From Agromyces agglutinans (lineage in GTDB: Bacteria > Actinomycetota > Actinomycetes > Actinomycetales > Microbacteriaceae): DNA of 64,000 nt. A program made the position numbers and the translations under genes. The stretch spans positions 124,001 through 188,000 of the forward strand of contig NZ_WJIF01000002.1 in the NCBI RefSeq assembly GCF_009647605.1. Reading direction: 5' to 3'. The notes under the pieces were generated by a model that searched no databases, was not told where the DNA came from, and saw nothing but the letters and a program-made list of their open reading frames with translations. Of the stretch, positions 55,315 to 62,908 are shown in pieces (within the stretch, counting starts at the first letter, position 1; every line of letters begins with the position of its first letter).

Positions 55315-55334
55315 GTTCGCCTGCTGCGGCGAAC
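55315..55334 (+). terminator. stem-loop after the YrhK gene
   Basis: GTTCGCC (55315-55321) and GGCGAAC (55328-55334) form a perfect 7-bp stem around a 6-nt loop, 36 bp after the stop. Likely ends the gadB-YrhK transcript before the ribosomal promoter. Confidence 0.5.
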
Positions 55335-55366
55335 CCGGTCGAGCGTGGGGCGGATACGCTCCGGTC

Positions 55367-55375
55367 TGATATGAT
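55367..55375 (+). promoter_or_regulatory. extended -10 promoter of the rpmB operon
   Basis: TGATATGAT combines a TGn extension (55367-55369) with -10 TATGAT (55370-55375). No good -35 lies at the normal distance, as expected for extended -10 promoters. The resulting leader is about 130 nt. No Zur-like box is visible here. Confidence 0.65.
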
Positions 55376-55385
55376 CGACGTTTGG

Positions 55386-55490
55386 CTGGGCACTTCCACT
55401 GCCCAGACCGTAGACGTTCCCCGTATCTAACCGAGCAATCGGTGGGGGTCGCCTGCAGACAAGAGACCTTGGGAGGGGCATCCGCCCCTC
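55386..55490 (+). other. structured 5' leader of the ribosomal protein operon
   Basis: Two perfect hairpins are present. CTGGGCA/TGCCCAG (55386-55406) is near the transcript start. GAGGGGC/GCCCCTC (55473-55490), with an ATCC tetraloop, stands 7 nt before the GGAGG ribosome binding site. Could be an autoregulatory r-protein binding leader or a folding element that exposes the RBS. Confidence 0.45.
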
Positions 55491-55509
55491 GGTACTGGAG
55501 GAAAGAACA

Positions 55510-55746
55510 ATGGCAGCAGTGTGCCAGGTGACCGGAGCCGTTCCCGGCTTCGGTCACAACATCTCGCACTCGCACCGCCGGACGAAGCGTCGCTTCGACC
55601 CGAACGTGCAGAAGAAGACGTACTACGTGCCGTCGCTTCGTCGTAACGTCACCCTGAACGTGTCCGCCAAGGGCATCAAGGTGATCGACGCCCGCGGCAT
55701 CGAGTCCGTCGTCAAGGACATCCTGGCTCGGGGGGTCAAGCTCTAA
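55510..55746 (+). CDS. rpmB: 50S ribosomal protein L28, zinc-ribbon-free form
   Basis: A 78-residue L28: [20 protein letters not shown] near the N-terminus, [17 protein letters not shown] and [11 protein letters not shown]. It has a single Cys instead of the CxxC pairs of zinc-binding L28, so it is the C-minus paralogue type. ATG 55510 follows GGAGGAAAGAAC. Its stop overlaps the rpmG start (TAATG). Confidence 0.96.
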   Translation: MAAVCQVTGAVPGFGHNISHSHRRTKRRFDPNVQKKTYYVPSLRRNVTLNVSAKGIKVIDARGIESVVKDILARGVKL

Positions 55747-55913
55747 TGGCCAAGCAGCAGGACATCCGTCCCATCATCAAGCTCCGTTCGACGGCCGGCA
55801 CCGGGTACACCTACGTGACCCGCAAGAACCGTCGCAACAACCCCGACCGCCTCGTGCTCAAGAAGTACGACCCCGTGGTGCGCAAGCACGTCGACTTCCG
55901 AGAGGAGCGCTAA
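55746..55913 (+). CDS. rpmG: 50S ribosomal protein L33, cysteine-free form
   Basis: A 55-residue L33: [40 protein letters not shown] and [12 protein letters not shown]. No cysteine is present, so it cannot bind the zinc of the C-plus form. Coupled to rpmB by the overlapping TAATG and followed after 3 bp by rpsN. Confidence 0.95.
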   Translation: MAKQQDIRPIIKLRSTAGTGYTYVTRKNRRNNPDRLVLKKYDPVVRKHVDFREER

Positions 55914-55916
55914 GAC

Positions 55917-56222
55917 ATGGCGAAGAAGAGCAAGATCGCGCGCAACGAGCAGCGCAAGGTGATCGTCGACCGCTATGCGGCGAAGCGCCTCGAGCTGAAG
56001 AAGGCGCTCGTCGACCCCAACGGCACCGACGAGACCCGCGAGGCCGCTCGCGTGGGCCTGCAGAAGCTGCCCCGCAACGCGTCGCCGGTCCGCCTGCGCT
56101 CGCGTGACGCCATCGACGGCCGCCCCCGTGGCGTGCTCACCAAGTTCGGTGTCTCGCGTGTCCGCTTCCGCGACATGGCGCACCGTGGCGAGCTGCCCGG
56201 CATCACCAAGTCGAGCTGGTAA
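55917..56222 (+). CDS. rpsN: 30S ribosomal protein S14, long zinc-free form
   Basis: A 101-residue S14 of the long class: [40 protein letters not shown] and [20 protein letters not shown]. Lacks the CxxC-CxxC zinc ribbon of the short S14. Completes the C-minus rpmB-rpmG-rpsN operon, which in Streptomyces and mycobacteria is a zinc-starvation set. Start after GAGGAGCGCTAAGAC. A strong terminator follows. Confidence 0.96.
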   Translation: MAKKSKIARNEQRKVIVDRYAAKRLELKKALVDPNGTDETREAARVGLQKLPRNASPVRLRSRDAIDGRPRGVLTKFGVSRVRFRDMAHRGELPGITKSSW

Positions 56223-56237
56223 GCACCGACTCCTGCA

Positions 56238-56273
56238 GAGGGGCGTCCCGGGTTCTCCCGGGGCGCCCCTCTT
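56238..56273 (+). terminator. strong stem-loop terminator after rpsN
   Basis: AGAGGGGCG (56238-56246) pairs with CGCCCCTCT (56265-56273), and the inner TCCCGGG/CCCGGGG adds a further 7 bp (one G-U) around loop TTCT. A 16-bp GC stem begins 15 nt after the stop; the T-run is short. Confidence 0.8.
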
Positions 56274-56313
56274 GCGTCGGGCGGACGTGCGCAGAACGAG
56301 ACGAGCCGTCGCG

Positions 56314-56371
56314 GTGCGTCCTGCTCGCCACGGTGCGGCGACTTCCTCGCACCGTCGCGAGCAGGTCGCAC
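56314..56371. repeat. long imperfect palindrome in the rpsN-HU gap
   Basis: Two 24-nt arms (56314-56337 and 56348-56371) differ at two positions, with a 10-nt loop. The left arm starts GTGCGTCCTGCTCGCC. It lies in the 356-bp gene-free stretch 56223-56578, which otherwise holds the terminator, a small TCCGCG/CGCGGA repeat (56448-56465) and the HU promoter. Confidence 0.8.
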
Positions 56372-56472
56372 GGCGGCGAGTGCGGATGCCGCAGCGGATG
56401 CCCCGAACGCGACACGCCGGGGCCAGAGTGCCCGAACGGGCCGGAAATCCGCGTGATTCCGCGGAACTCTGT

Positions 56473-56478
56473 TACATT
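56473..56478 (+). promoter_or_regulatory. probable -10 of the HU promoter
   Basis: TACATT in a locally AT-richer patch, about 100 bp before the HU start, with a small inverted repeat (TCCGCG, 56448-56453 / CGCGGA, 56460-56465) just upstream. No consensus -35 is visible, so the call is tentative. Confidence 0.35.
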
Positions 56479-56578
56479 CGAGGCGGCCTGATCGGCCGCG
56501 GGGGCGGTTGGACGATCGTTCCCGAGTTCTTCAAACAAAGTGCTGTGTGATGCAGCGAACGTCCGAGGAGGACATTCA

Positions 56579-56866
56579 ATGGCTGACAAGTCGCTGAACA
56601 AGACCGAGCTCGTCGCGAAGATCGCCGCGTCGACCGGGCAGAGCCAGGCCACGGTCGACTCCGTGCTGGGCGGTCTCTTCGAGGCGCTCGCGGAGGCCGT
56701 CGGCTCGGACACCAAGGTTTCGATCCCCGGCTGGCTCGCCGTCGAGCGCACCTCGCGCGCCGCGCGTACGGGCCGCAACCCGCAGACGGGCGCCACCATC
56801 GAGATCCCGGCCGGCCACTCGGTCAAGGTCTCGGCCGGTTCGAAGCTGAAGGCTGCCGCGAAGTAG
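56579..56866 (+). CDS. hup: DNA-binding protein HU
   Basis: A 95-residue HU/IHF-family protein: NKTELVAKIAASTGQSQATV, LGGLFEALAEAVGSDTKVSI, PGWLAVERTSRAARTGRNPQ, TGATIEIPAGHSVKVSAGSK. It has no Lys/Ala-rich C-terminal tail as in mycobacterial HupB, so it is the short form. ATG 56579 follows GAGGAGGACATTCA. Nucleoid architecture. Confidence 0.95.
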   Translation: MADKSLNKTELVAKIAASTGQSQATVDSVLGGLFEALAEAVGSDTKVSIPGWLAVERTSRAARTGRNPQTGATIEIPAGHSVKVSAGSKLKAAAK

Positions 56867-56982
56867 TCGAAGACGCTCTTCGAGACCGAGGGGGCGAGCG
56901 GCATCGGCCGCCCGCCCCTTCGGCGTCCCCGGGCCGGGCGTCCGGGCGCCGAGTTCCCAGCACGCTCGCCTAGGCTTGTGCG

Positions 56983-58971
56983 GTGCCCCGCTCCGCCCGC
57001 GTGCTCGGCCCCGCCGCGCTCCTCGCCGTCGCCGTCCTGACGACGGTCGCCGGCCTCGCCTTCTCCGGTGGTGCGGCCCCCCTCCAGCTCCAGGATCCCG
57101 GCCCCGCGGTTCGGTGGGGGCTCCCGATCGCCAAGCTGTTCGTCGACCTCGGCGCGGCGGGCATGATCGGCGCGCTCGTGCTCGCGATCTGGGCGCTGAG
57201 CCCCAAGAAGCCCGAGTTCGACGCCGCCCTCGACGTGGCCGCGGCATCCGCTGCCGTGCTGACGGTCGCGAGCGCCGCGACCGCGCTGTTCACGTTCCTC
57301 GATGTGACGGGCGAACCGCTCGACCTCGGCGACGCGTTCGGGCAGAAGCTCGGACAGTTCCTCACGAGCATCCCGCTCGGGCAGGCGTGGCTCACGACGA
57401 CCCTCATCGCCGCCGCGGTCACCGTGCTGTGCTTCGCCGTGCGCAATCACACCGCGCTCGTCTTCGTCGCCGTGCTCGCGGTGGTGAGCCTCGTGCCGCT
57501 CGCCCAGCAGGGCCACGCGGCCGGCGCCGCCGGCCACAACGCCGCGGTGACCGCGCTCGGCCTGCACCTCGTGTTCGCCGCCGCCTGGCTCGGCGGCCTG
57601 CTGACGCTGGTGCTGCTGCAGGGTCGGCTCGGCGCACGGCTGCCGGTCGTGCTCGCGCGCTACTCGTCGGTCGCGCTGATCTCGTTCATCGTCGTGGCCG
57701 TCTCGGGGTACGCGAGCGCGGCGCTGCGCATCGGCGACTGGCCGCAGCTGACCACGCCGTACGGCGTGCTGGTGATCGGCAAGGTGGCCGCGCTGATCGC
57801 CCTCGGCCTGTTCGGCGCGCTCCAGCGGCGCTGGCTCATCGCGCGCATCACGCGCGGCGTCGCATCCGAGGGGGCGGATGCCGCGAGCCGCGGCCGCGGC
57901 ACGTTCTGGCTGCTCGTGGTCATCGAACTCGGGTTCATGGGCATCGCGTCGGGGCTCGCAGCCGCCCTCGCGCGCACCGCGACGCCGGTGTCGGAGGATG
58001 CCGCGGGCACGCTCGCGCGGACTCCCGCCGAGATCCTCACCGGCGAGCCGCTGCCGCCCGCCCCCGATTGGTGGCGCTACTTCACCGAGTGGAACCCCGA
58101 CCTCATCTGGCTGCTCGCGGCGGGCTTCGGCATCTTCTTCTACCTCGCCGGGGTCCGCCGGCTACGCCGCCGGGGCGATTCGTGGCCGGTCTACCGGACG
58201 ATCCTGTGGGTCGCGGGCCTGCTGCTGCTCGCCTGGGTGACCTCGGGCGGCATCAGCGCGTACGAGCAGTACCTGTTCTCGTCGCACATGCTCGGGCACA
58301 TGCTGCTCACCATGGGCATCCCCGTGCTGCTCGTGCCCGGCGCGCCAGTGACGCTCGCAGCCCGGGCCATCCACCGTCGCGACGACGGCAGCCGCGGCGG
58401 CCGCGAGTGGATCCTGCTCGCGGTGCACTCGAGGTTCGCATCGATCATCGCGAATCCGATCGTCGCGGCCGTGCTGTTCGCCGGCTCGCTCTGGGTGTTC
58501 TACTACTCGCCGCTGTTCCGCTGGACGATGCTCGACCACATCGGGCACGAGTGGATGATCGCCCACTTCCTCATCACCGGGTACCTCTTCGTGCAGTCGC
58601 TCATCGGCATCGATCCGGTGCCGTACCGGTTGCCGTACGCGTTCCGGCTCGTGCTGCTGCTCGGCACCATGGCGTTCCACGCGTTCTTCGGGCTGTCGAT
58701 CATGCTGAGCTCGGGCATCCTGCTCGCCGACTGGTACGGCGCGATGGGGTGGGGCACCGACGCCCTCCTCGACCAGCAGCTCGGCGGCGGCATCGCGTGG
58801 TCGATCGGCGAGATCCCGACCGTCGCGCTCGCGATCACCGTCGCGATGCAGTGGTCGCGTTCCGACGAGAAGGAGTCGAAGCGCCGCGATCGCCACGCCG
58901 ACCGCACGGGCGACAGCGAGCTCGAGGAGTACAACGCGCGGCTGCAGGCGCTCGCGGAGCGCGACGGGTAA
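56983..58971 (+). CDS. CopD / CtaG (cytochrome oxidase assembly) fusion membrane protein
   Basis: This 662-residue polytopic protein has an N-terminal CopD-like copper-transport region (about 30-320; HAAGAAGHNAAVTALGLHLV and ARYSSVALISFIVVAVSGYA). It joins a C-terminal caa3-type CtaG domain (about 360-610; FFYLAGVRRLRRRGDSWPVY, SSHMLGHMLLTMGIPVLLVP and HEWMIAHFLITGYLFVQSLI, with conserved His). This fusion is common in actinobacteria and is thought to supply copper to cytochrome oxidase. TAGGCT (56971-56976) is 6 nt before GTG 56983. Confidence 0.9.
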   Translation: MPRSARVLGPAALLAVAVLTTVAGLAFSGGAAPLQLQDPGPAVRWGLPIAKLFVDLGAAGMIGALVLAIWALSPKKPEFDAALDVAAASAAVLTVASAATALFTFLDVTGEPLDLGDAFGQKLGQFLTSIPLGQAWLTTTLIAAAVTVLCFAVRNHTALVFVAVLAVVSLVPLAQQGHAAGAAGHNAAVTALGLHLVFAAAWLGGLLTLVLLQGRLGARLPVVLARYSSVALISFIVVAVSGYASAALRIGDWPQLTTPYGVLVIGKVAALIALGLFGALQRRWLIARITRGVASEGADAASRGRGTFWLLVVIELGFMGIASGLAAALARTATPVSEDAAGTLARTPAEILTGEPLPPAPDWWRYFTEWNPDLIWLLAAGFGIFFYLAGVRRLRRRGDSWPVYRTILWVAGLLLLAWVTSGGISAYEQYLFSSHMLGHMLLTMGIPVLLVPGAPVTLAARAIHRRDDGSRGGREWILLAVHSRFASIIANPIVAAVLFAGSLWVFYYSPLFRWTMLDHIGHEWMIAHFLITGYLFVQSLIGIDPVPYRLPYAFRLVLLLGTMAFHAFFGLSIMLSSGILLADWYGAMGWGTDALLDQQLGGGIAWSIGEIPTVALAITVAMQWSRSDEKESKRRDRHADRTGDSELEEYNARLQALAERDG

Positions 58972-58983
58972 GGGCGGGAACCC

Positions 58984-60030
58984 CTACTTCAGCTGCACCG
59001 AGATCGAGCCGTCGGCGCGGATGCGGGCGTCGAGCGAGATCGTGAAGGTGCGATCCTCTTCCAGCGTGTACTCGTCGCCGTCGAACAGCGACTGCAGCTC
59101 GACCGAGAGGTGCGCGACTCCGGCCGTCGGCGGCATCTCGAACGCGTCCTCGCCGGGGATCAGGGTGACGATGGGGTAGGCCGAGATCGACCAGGACGGA
59201 TCGCTCAGGACGCGGTCGTCGATCTCGACGCCGAACGGGCAGTCGGTGGGGAACAGCGTGGGCTGGGTCGCGCAGTCGTCGAGGAACTGGTTCAGCTGCG
59301 ACTGCACGCGTTCGACGAACGCGGGTGTCGCCTGCGAGTCGACCGTCACCGCTCCGCGGGTCGACGGCTCGACCGCGAGGTCGACCGGCTGCGCGGTCAG
59401 CAGCACGTCGTCGTAGGCGAACGAGTAGACGGCGGGCGCGACGACGAGGTAGGGCGCGGTCTGGTCGAACGCGGCGAGCTCTTCGCCGGTCTTGCGCGCC
59501 CGGGTGTCGAGGGTGAGCGTGCCCACCGTGAAGAACGGGTTGTGCGCCGCGGTGACGTCGACGACCGCGATCGGGCTGACGGCGAACTCCCACCGGTTCA
59601 GCACGCCGTAGAGCGGGTCGATCGGCCGGACCTGGAACGTCGTCGTGAGGATCGCCGCCTCGAGCCGGTAGGAGGCGGTGACACTGCGCGTGCCGTCGTC
59701 GTTCGCGACGTCTTCGACGATCTCGATGTCTTCGGGGGCGGCCGTCGCGACGCCCGAACGCTGCATCGCGGTCGACACGTCGGCCGGCAGGCCGAGCGCC
59801 GCGAGTTCCTCGGCGTCGAGGGCGACGCCCGGAGTCGCCGCCGCGCGGGCGAGATCGTCGTCGGCGATGGCCTCGAGGTAGCGCTCGATGAAGTTGGAGG
59901 CGCCGTACAGGGTCTGGTTGAGCGAGCCGAGCGCCGCGAGGAAGGTCGTGACGACCAGTGCCGCGAGCCCGGTCCAGCCGAGCACGGCGAGCCAGGACAC
60001 GCGTCCTGTACGATCCGTCCGGCTCCCCAC
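58984..60030 (-). CDS. hypothetical membrane-anchored protein
   Basis: A 348-residue protein I do not recognise. It has one N-terminal transmembrane anchor (WLAVLGWTGLAALVVTTFLA, about 13-32). A large, acidic, presumably extracytoplasmic region follows with NTF2-like and beta-rich parts (IERYLEAIADDDLARAAATP, then beta strands to residue 348). Two Cys (DDCATQPTLFPTDCPFG) may form a disulfide. TAGACT (minus strand, 60038-60043) is 7 nt before GTG 60030, so the start is leaderless. Confidence 0.65.
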   Translation of the reverse strand: MGSRTDRTGRVSWLAVLGWTGLAALVVTTFLAALGSLNQTLYGASNFIERYLEAIADDDLARAAATPGVALDAEELAALGLPADVSTAMQRSGVATAAPEDIEIVEDVANDDGTRSVTASYRLEAAILTTTFQVRPIDPLYGVLNRWEFAVSPIAVVDVTAAHNPFFTVGTLTLDTRARKTGEELAAFDQTAPYLVVAPAVYSFAYDDVLLTAQPVDLAVEPSTRGAVTVDSQATPAFVERVQSQLNQFLDDCATQPTLFPTDCPFGVEIDDRVLSDPSWSISAYPIVTLIPGEDAFEMPPTAGVAHLSVELQSLFDGDEYTLEEDRTFTISLDARIRADGSISVQLK

Positions 60031-60151
60031 CCGCCCAAGTCTATGTCGGGCCCTGCCGGTGAACCGGAGCTGTGACCCCAGGTTCCGACCGCCGTCCCCA
60101 GGTTCCGCAGCCCGCCCGGAGCGTCACCGGGCAGCAGGGTTACAGTGGACC

Positions 60152-61471
60152 GTGCCCGACGTGATCCTCAGCCCCGAGCAGGCGGCGGTCTACCACGCGA
60201 TCGAGCACACGCGCGAGCACGTCTTCGTGACGGGCCGGGCCGGAACCGGCAAGTCGACCCTGCTCACCCACCTCAACTGGCACACGCAGAAGCAGATCGT
60301 GATCTGCGCGCCGACCGGCGTCGCGGCCCTGAACGTCGGCGGGCAGACGATCCATTCGCTGTTCCGCCTGCCGATCGGCGTCATCGCCGACCACGACATC
60401 GACCAGAACGACACGGTCCGCAAGATCCTCAACGCCATGGACACGCTCGTCATCGACGAGGTGTCGATGGTCAACGCCGACCTGATGGACGCGATGGACC
60501 GCTCGCTCCGCAAGGCGAGGCAGCGGGCCGCCGAGCCGTTCGGCGGGGCCCAGGTGGTGCTGTTCGGCGACCCCTACCAGCTCGCACCGGTGCCGGGCGA
60601 CGGCGACGAGCGACGCTACTTCCAGGACACGTACCGCTCGATGTGGTTCTTCGACGCGAACGTCTGGCGTGAGGCATCCCTTCGCATCTACGAACTCGGC
60701 GAGGTGCACCGCCAGCACGACGACGCGTTCAAGCACATGCTGAACGCGGTGCGGCACGGCATGGTCACGGCCGAGATCGCCGGCGTGCTGAACACGACGG
60801 GTGCGCGCCGGCCGCTGCCCGAGCACGGCGCGATCACGCTCGCGACGCGCAACGACGCGGTCACGCGAATCAACCGCACGCAGCTGCATCGCCTGCCCGG
60901 CCAGTCGCAGGCGAACGAGGCCGAGGTCAACGGCGACTTCGGGGGCCGCGCGTTCCCGGCCGACGAACGCCTCGAGCTGAAGGTGGGTGCGCAGGTGATG
61001 TTCCTGCGCAACGACACGATGGTGCGGGGCGACGGTCCACGCTGGGTGAACGGCACGATCGGCACGGTGACCTCGCTGGCGCGCGAGGTGCGTGTCGAGG
61101 TCGACGGCGAGGAGCACGAGGTCGAGCCGGTCACCTGGGAGAAGTACCGGTACTCGTGGGACTCGGGTCGCAAGAAGCTCGAGAAGGAGATCGTGGCCGA
61201 GTTCACCCAGTTCCCGCTCCGGCTGGCGTGGGCGGTCACGATCCACAAGTCGCAGGGCGCGAGCTATGACACGGCGATCGTCGACCTCGGAGGCCGCGTG
61301 TTCAGCCCGGGTCAGACCTACGTCGCGCTCAGCCGCCTGACCAGCCTCGACGGGCTCTACCTCGCGCGCCCGCTGCGACCGAACGACATCATCGTCGACG
61401 CCGACGTCGAGCGGTTCATGTCGGGCGCGATCCGCGAGCTGGGCCCGGTTCCCGAGACGACGGCACCGTAA
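60152..61471 (+). CDS. PIF1-like superfamily 1 DNA helicase
   Basis: A 439-residue SF1B helicase: motif I VFVTGRAGTGKSTLLTHL (about 28-45), motif Ia ICAPTGVAALNVGGQTIHSL, motif II TLVIDEVSMVNADLMD, motif III VVLFGDPYQLAPV, and the C-terminal VTIHKSQGASYDTAIVDLG plus TYVALSRLTSLDGLYL (motifs V-VI). The family unwinds DNA 5'-3'. The frame is open to 59888, but GTG 60152 is chosen: TACAGT is 5 nt upstream and homology begins there. Confidence 0.88.
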   Translation: MPDVILSPEQAAVYHAIEHTREHVFVTGRAGTGKSTLLTHLNWHTQKQIVICAPTGVAALNVGGQTIHSLFRLPIGVIADHDIDQNDTVRKILNAMDTLVIDEVSMVNADLMDAMDRSLRKARQRAAEPFGGAQVVLFGDPYQLAPVPGDGDERRYFQDTYRSMWFFDANVWREASLRIYELGEVHRQHDDAFKHMLNAVRHGMVTAEIAGVLNTTGARRPLPEHGAITLATRNDAVTRINRTQLHRLPGQSQANEAEVNGDFGGRAFPADERLELKVGAQVMFLRNDTMVRGDGPRWVNGTIGTVTSLAREVRVEVDGEEHEVEPVTWEKYRYSWDSGRKKLEKEIVAEFTQFPLRLAWAVTIHKSQGASYDTAIVDLGGRVFSPGQTYVALSRLTSLDGLYLARPLRPNDIIVDADVERFMSGAIRELGPVPETTAP

Positions 61472-61577
61472 CCGGCGCCGTCCCTGCCGGCGCGGCCGCC
61501 CGCGGCGCGGTGACGGCCCCTGACGGCTCCTCGGCGCTCGCCGGGTTAGAATCGCACCGGACACGCTAGGGGGCTAC

Positions 61578-62864
61578 GTGGGCCGTATGGGGGATCGGCA
61601 CCGTCGCGCAGGGATCGCGACGGCCGCCGGCGTGCTCGCCGCCGTCCTCGCGATGAGCGGATGCGTCGGTGGCACGGTCGATCCGGAGGCGCGGTACGGC
61701 GGGGTCGACACGGCCATCGCGGGCGATTCGGCGGCTGCGTTCCAGCAGGTGCTCGCCGACGCCGTCGCGCTGAGCGGGTCGAGCGGCGGCCTCGCCACGA
61801 TCCATGCGCCGTGGGCGGGGGAGTGGGAGGGCGTCGCCGGCGTCGTCGCCTTCGACGAGGGAGCCGCACCCGTGGAGCCCGATGACGACTTCCACCTCGC
61901 GGGCGTCACGACGGAGCTCACGTGCCTCGTGCTGCTCCGCCTCGCCGACATCGGCACGGTCGCGCTCGACGACGAGGTCGAGGAGTACCTCGACGACCTC
62001 CCCGGCATCGAGGGCATCACCCTCGAGCAGCTCTGCCGGCACACCTCGGGCATCGCCGATTACCAGCCGACGCTGCAGCGCCACTTCGTGCAGAATCCCG
62101 AGCGCGCGTGGGCGCGCATGGAGCTCGTCTCCGCGGGCCTCGCGCTGCCGCGCGTCGGGGCGCCGGGCGAAGCGCACTCGCCCTCGAACACGGGCATCCT
62201 GCTGCTCGCGCTCGCCCTGGAGCGGGCCGCGCACAAGCCCTGGCCCGACCTCCTGCGCGACCAGGTCACGGGCCCGCTCGGACTCGACGAGACCGTGGTC
62301 CCGGCCACCGACGACGTGGTGCACGCCGATGCGCTCGGCGCGTACGCGACCCTGCCGGGCCCCGACGGCGCGCCCGACTGCGCCACGCGCACGGATGACT
62401 CGCGCCAGTCGAGCTCGATGGGCGGAGCGGCATCCGGTGCGCTCTCGTCGCTCGACGATGCGGCCACGCTGAGCCTCGCGTTCGCGTCGGGTTCGCTGCT
62501 GAGCGAACACTCGTTCCGCGAGCAGTGGACGACCGACCCCCTTCCGAACACCGAGACGTGGGTCTCGCAGGGGGTGGGCGGCCGCCAGTACGGGCCGCTG
62601 CGCGGCACGGCCAGTGCCGGTGTCGGGGCCCTCACCGCGGCCTTCACCGATCCCGAGAGCGGGCTGACCGTGGTCGTCGCGCTCAACAACTCGAGCTCGG
62701 GTGCCGACTTCGTCCGCGAGACGGCGTTCGCCCTGGCATCCCTCGCATCGAAGCTGCCGCCCGCCGACGGCGAGACGCAGCCCCTCATCGAACTGCCCTG
62801 GTCGATCGACCAGGCGAAGGAGAAGATGTCGCAGCTCGCGCGCTGCTCGACACCCGTGCAATAG
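61578..62864 (+). CDS. beta-lactamase-fold lipoprotein lacking catalytic motifs
   Basis: A 428-residue lipoprotein. The signal peptide ends at Cys (AAVLAMSGCVGG, about residue 33). The body aligns with the class C beta-lactamase / D-Ala-D-Ala carboxypeptidase family (LRLADIGTVALDDEVEEYLD, GITLEQLCRHTSGIADYQ). The family SxxK is replaced by AGVTTELT, the YxN tyrosine by PSN (AHSPSNTGILLL), and no HxG triad remains. Likely a pseudoenzyme or ligand-binding protein. GTG 61578 follows AGGGGG; TAGAAT near 61549 is a plausible -10. Confidence 0.8.
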   Translation: MGRMGDRHRRAGIATAAGVLAAVLAMSGCVGGTVDPEARYGGVDTAIAGDSAAAFQQVLADAVALSGSSGGLATIHAPWAGEWEGVAGVVAFDEGAAPVEPDDDFHLAGVTTELTCLVLLRLADIGTVALDDEVEEYLDDLPGIEGITLEQLCRHTSGIADYQPTLQRHFVQNPERAWARMELVSAGLALPRVGAPGEAHSPSNTGILLLALALERAAHKPWPDLLRDQVTGPLGLDETVVPATDDVVHADALGAYATLPGPDGAPDCATRTDDSRQSSSMGGAASGALSSLDDAATLSLAFASGSLLSEHSFREQWTTDPLPNTETWVSQGVGGRQYGPLRGTASAGVGALTAAFTDPESGLTVVVALNNSSSGADFVRETAFALASLASKLPPADGETQPLIELPWSIDQAKEKMSQLARCSTPVQ

Positions 62865-62908
62865 CCCGCCGCGGCCGCGGCGGACGGCTCTATCGAAGGA
62901 GGCCGGAC

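Noticed and set aside
55280..55509. tRNA or Zur box in front of rpmB
   Set aside because: No cloverleaf with a T-loop consensus was found in the leader, and no TGAnAATnATTnTCA-like site is present; only the extended -10 and two hairpins are supported.
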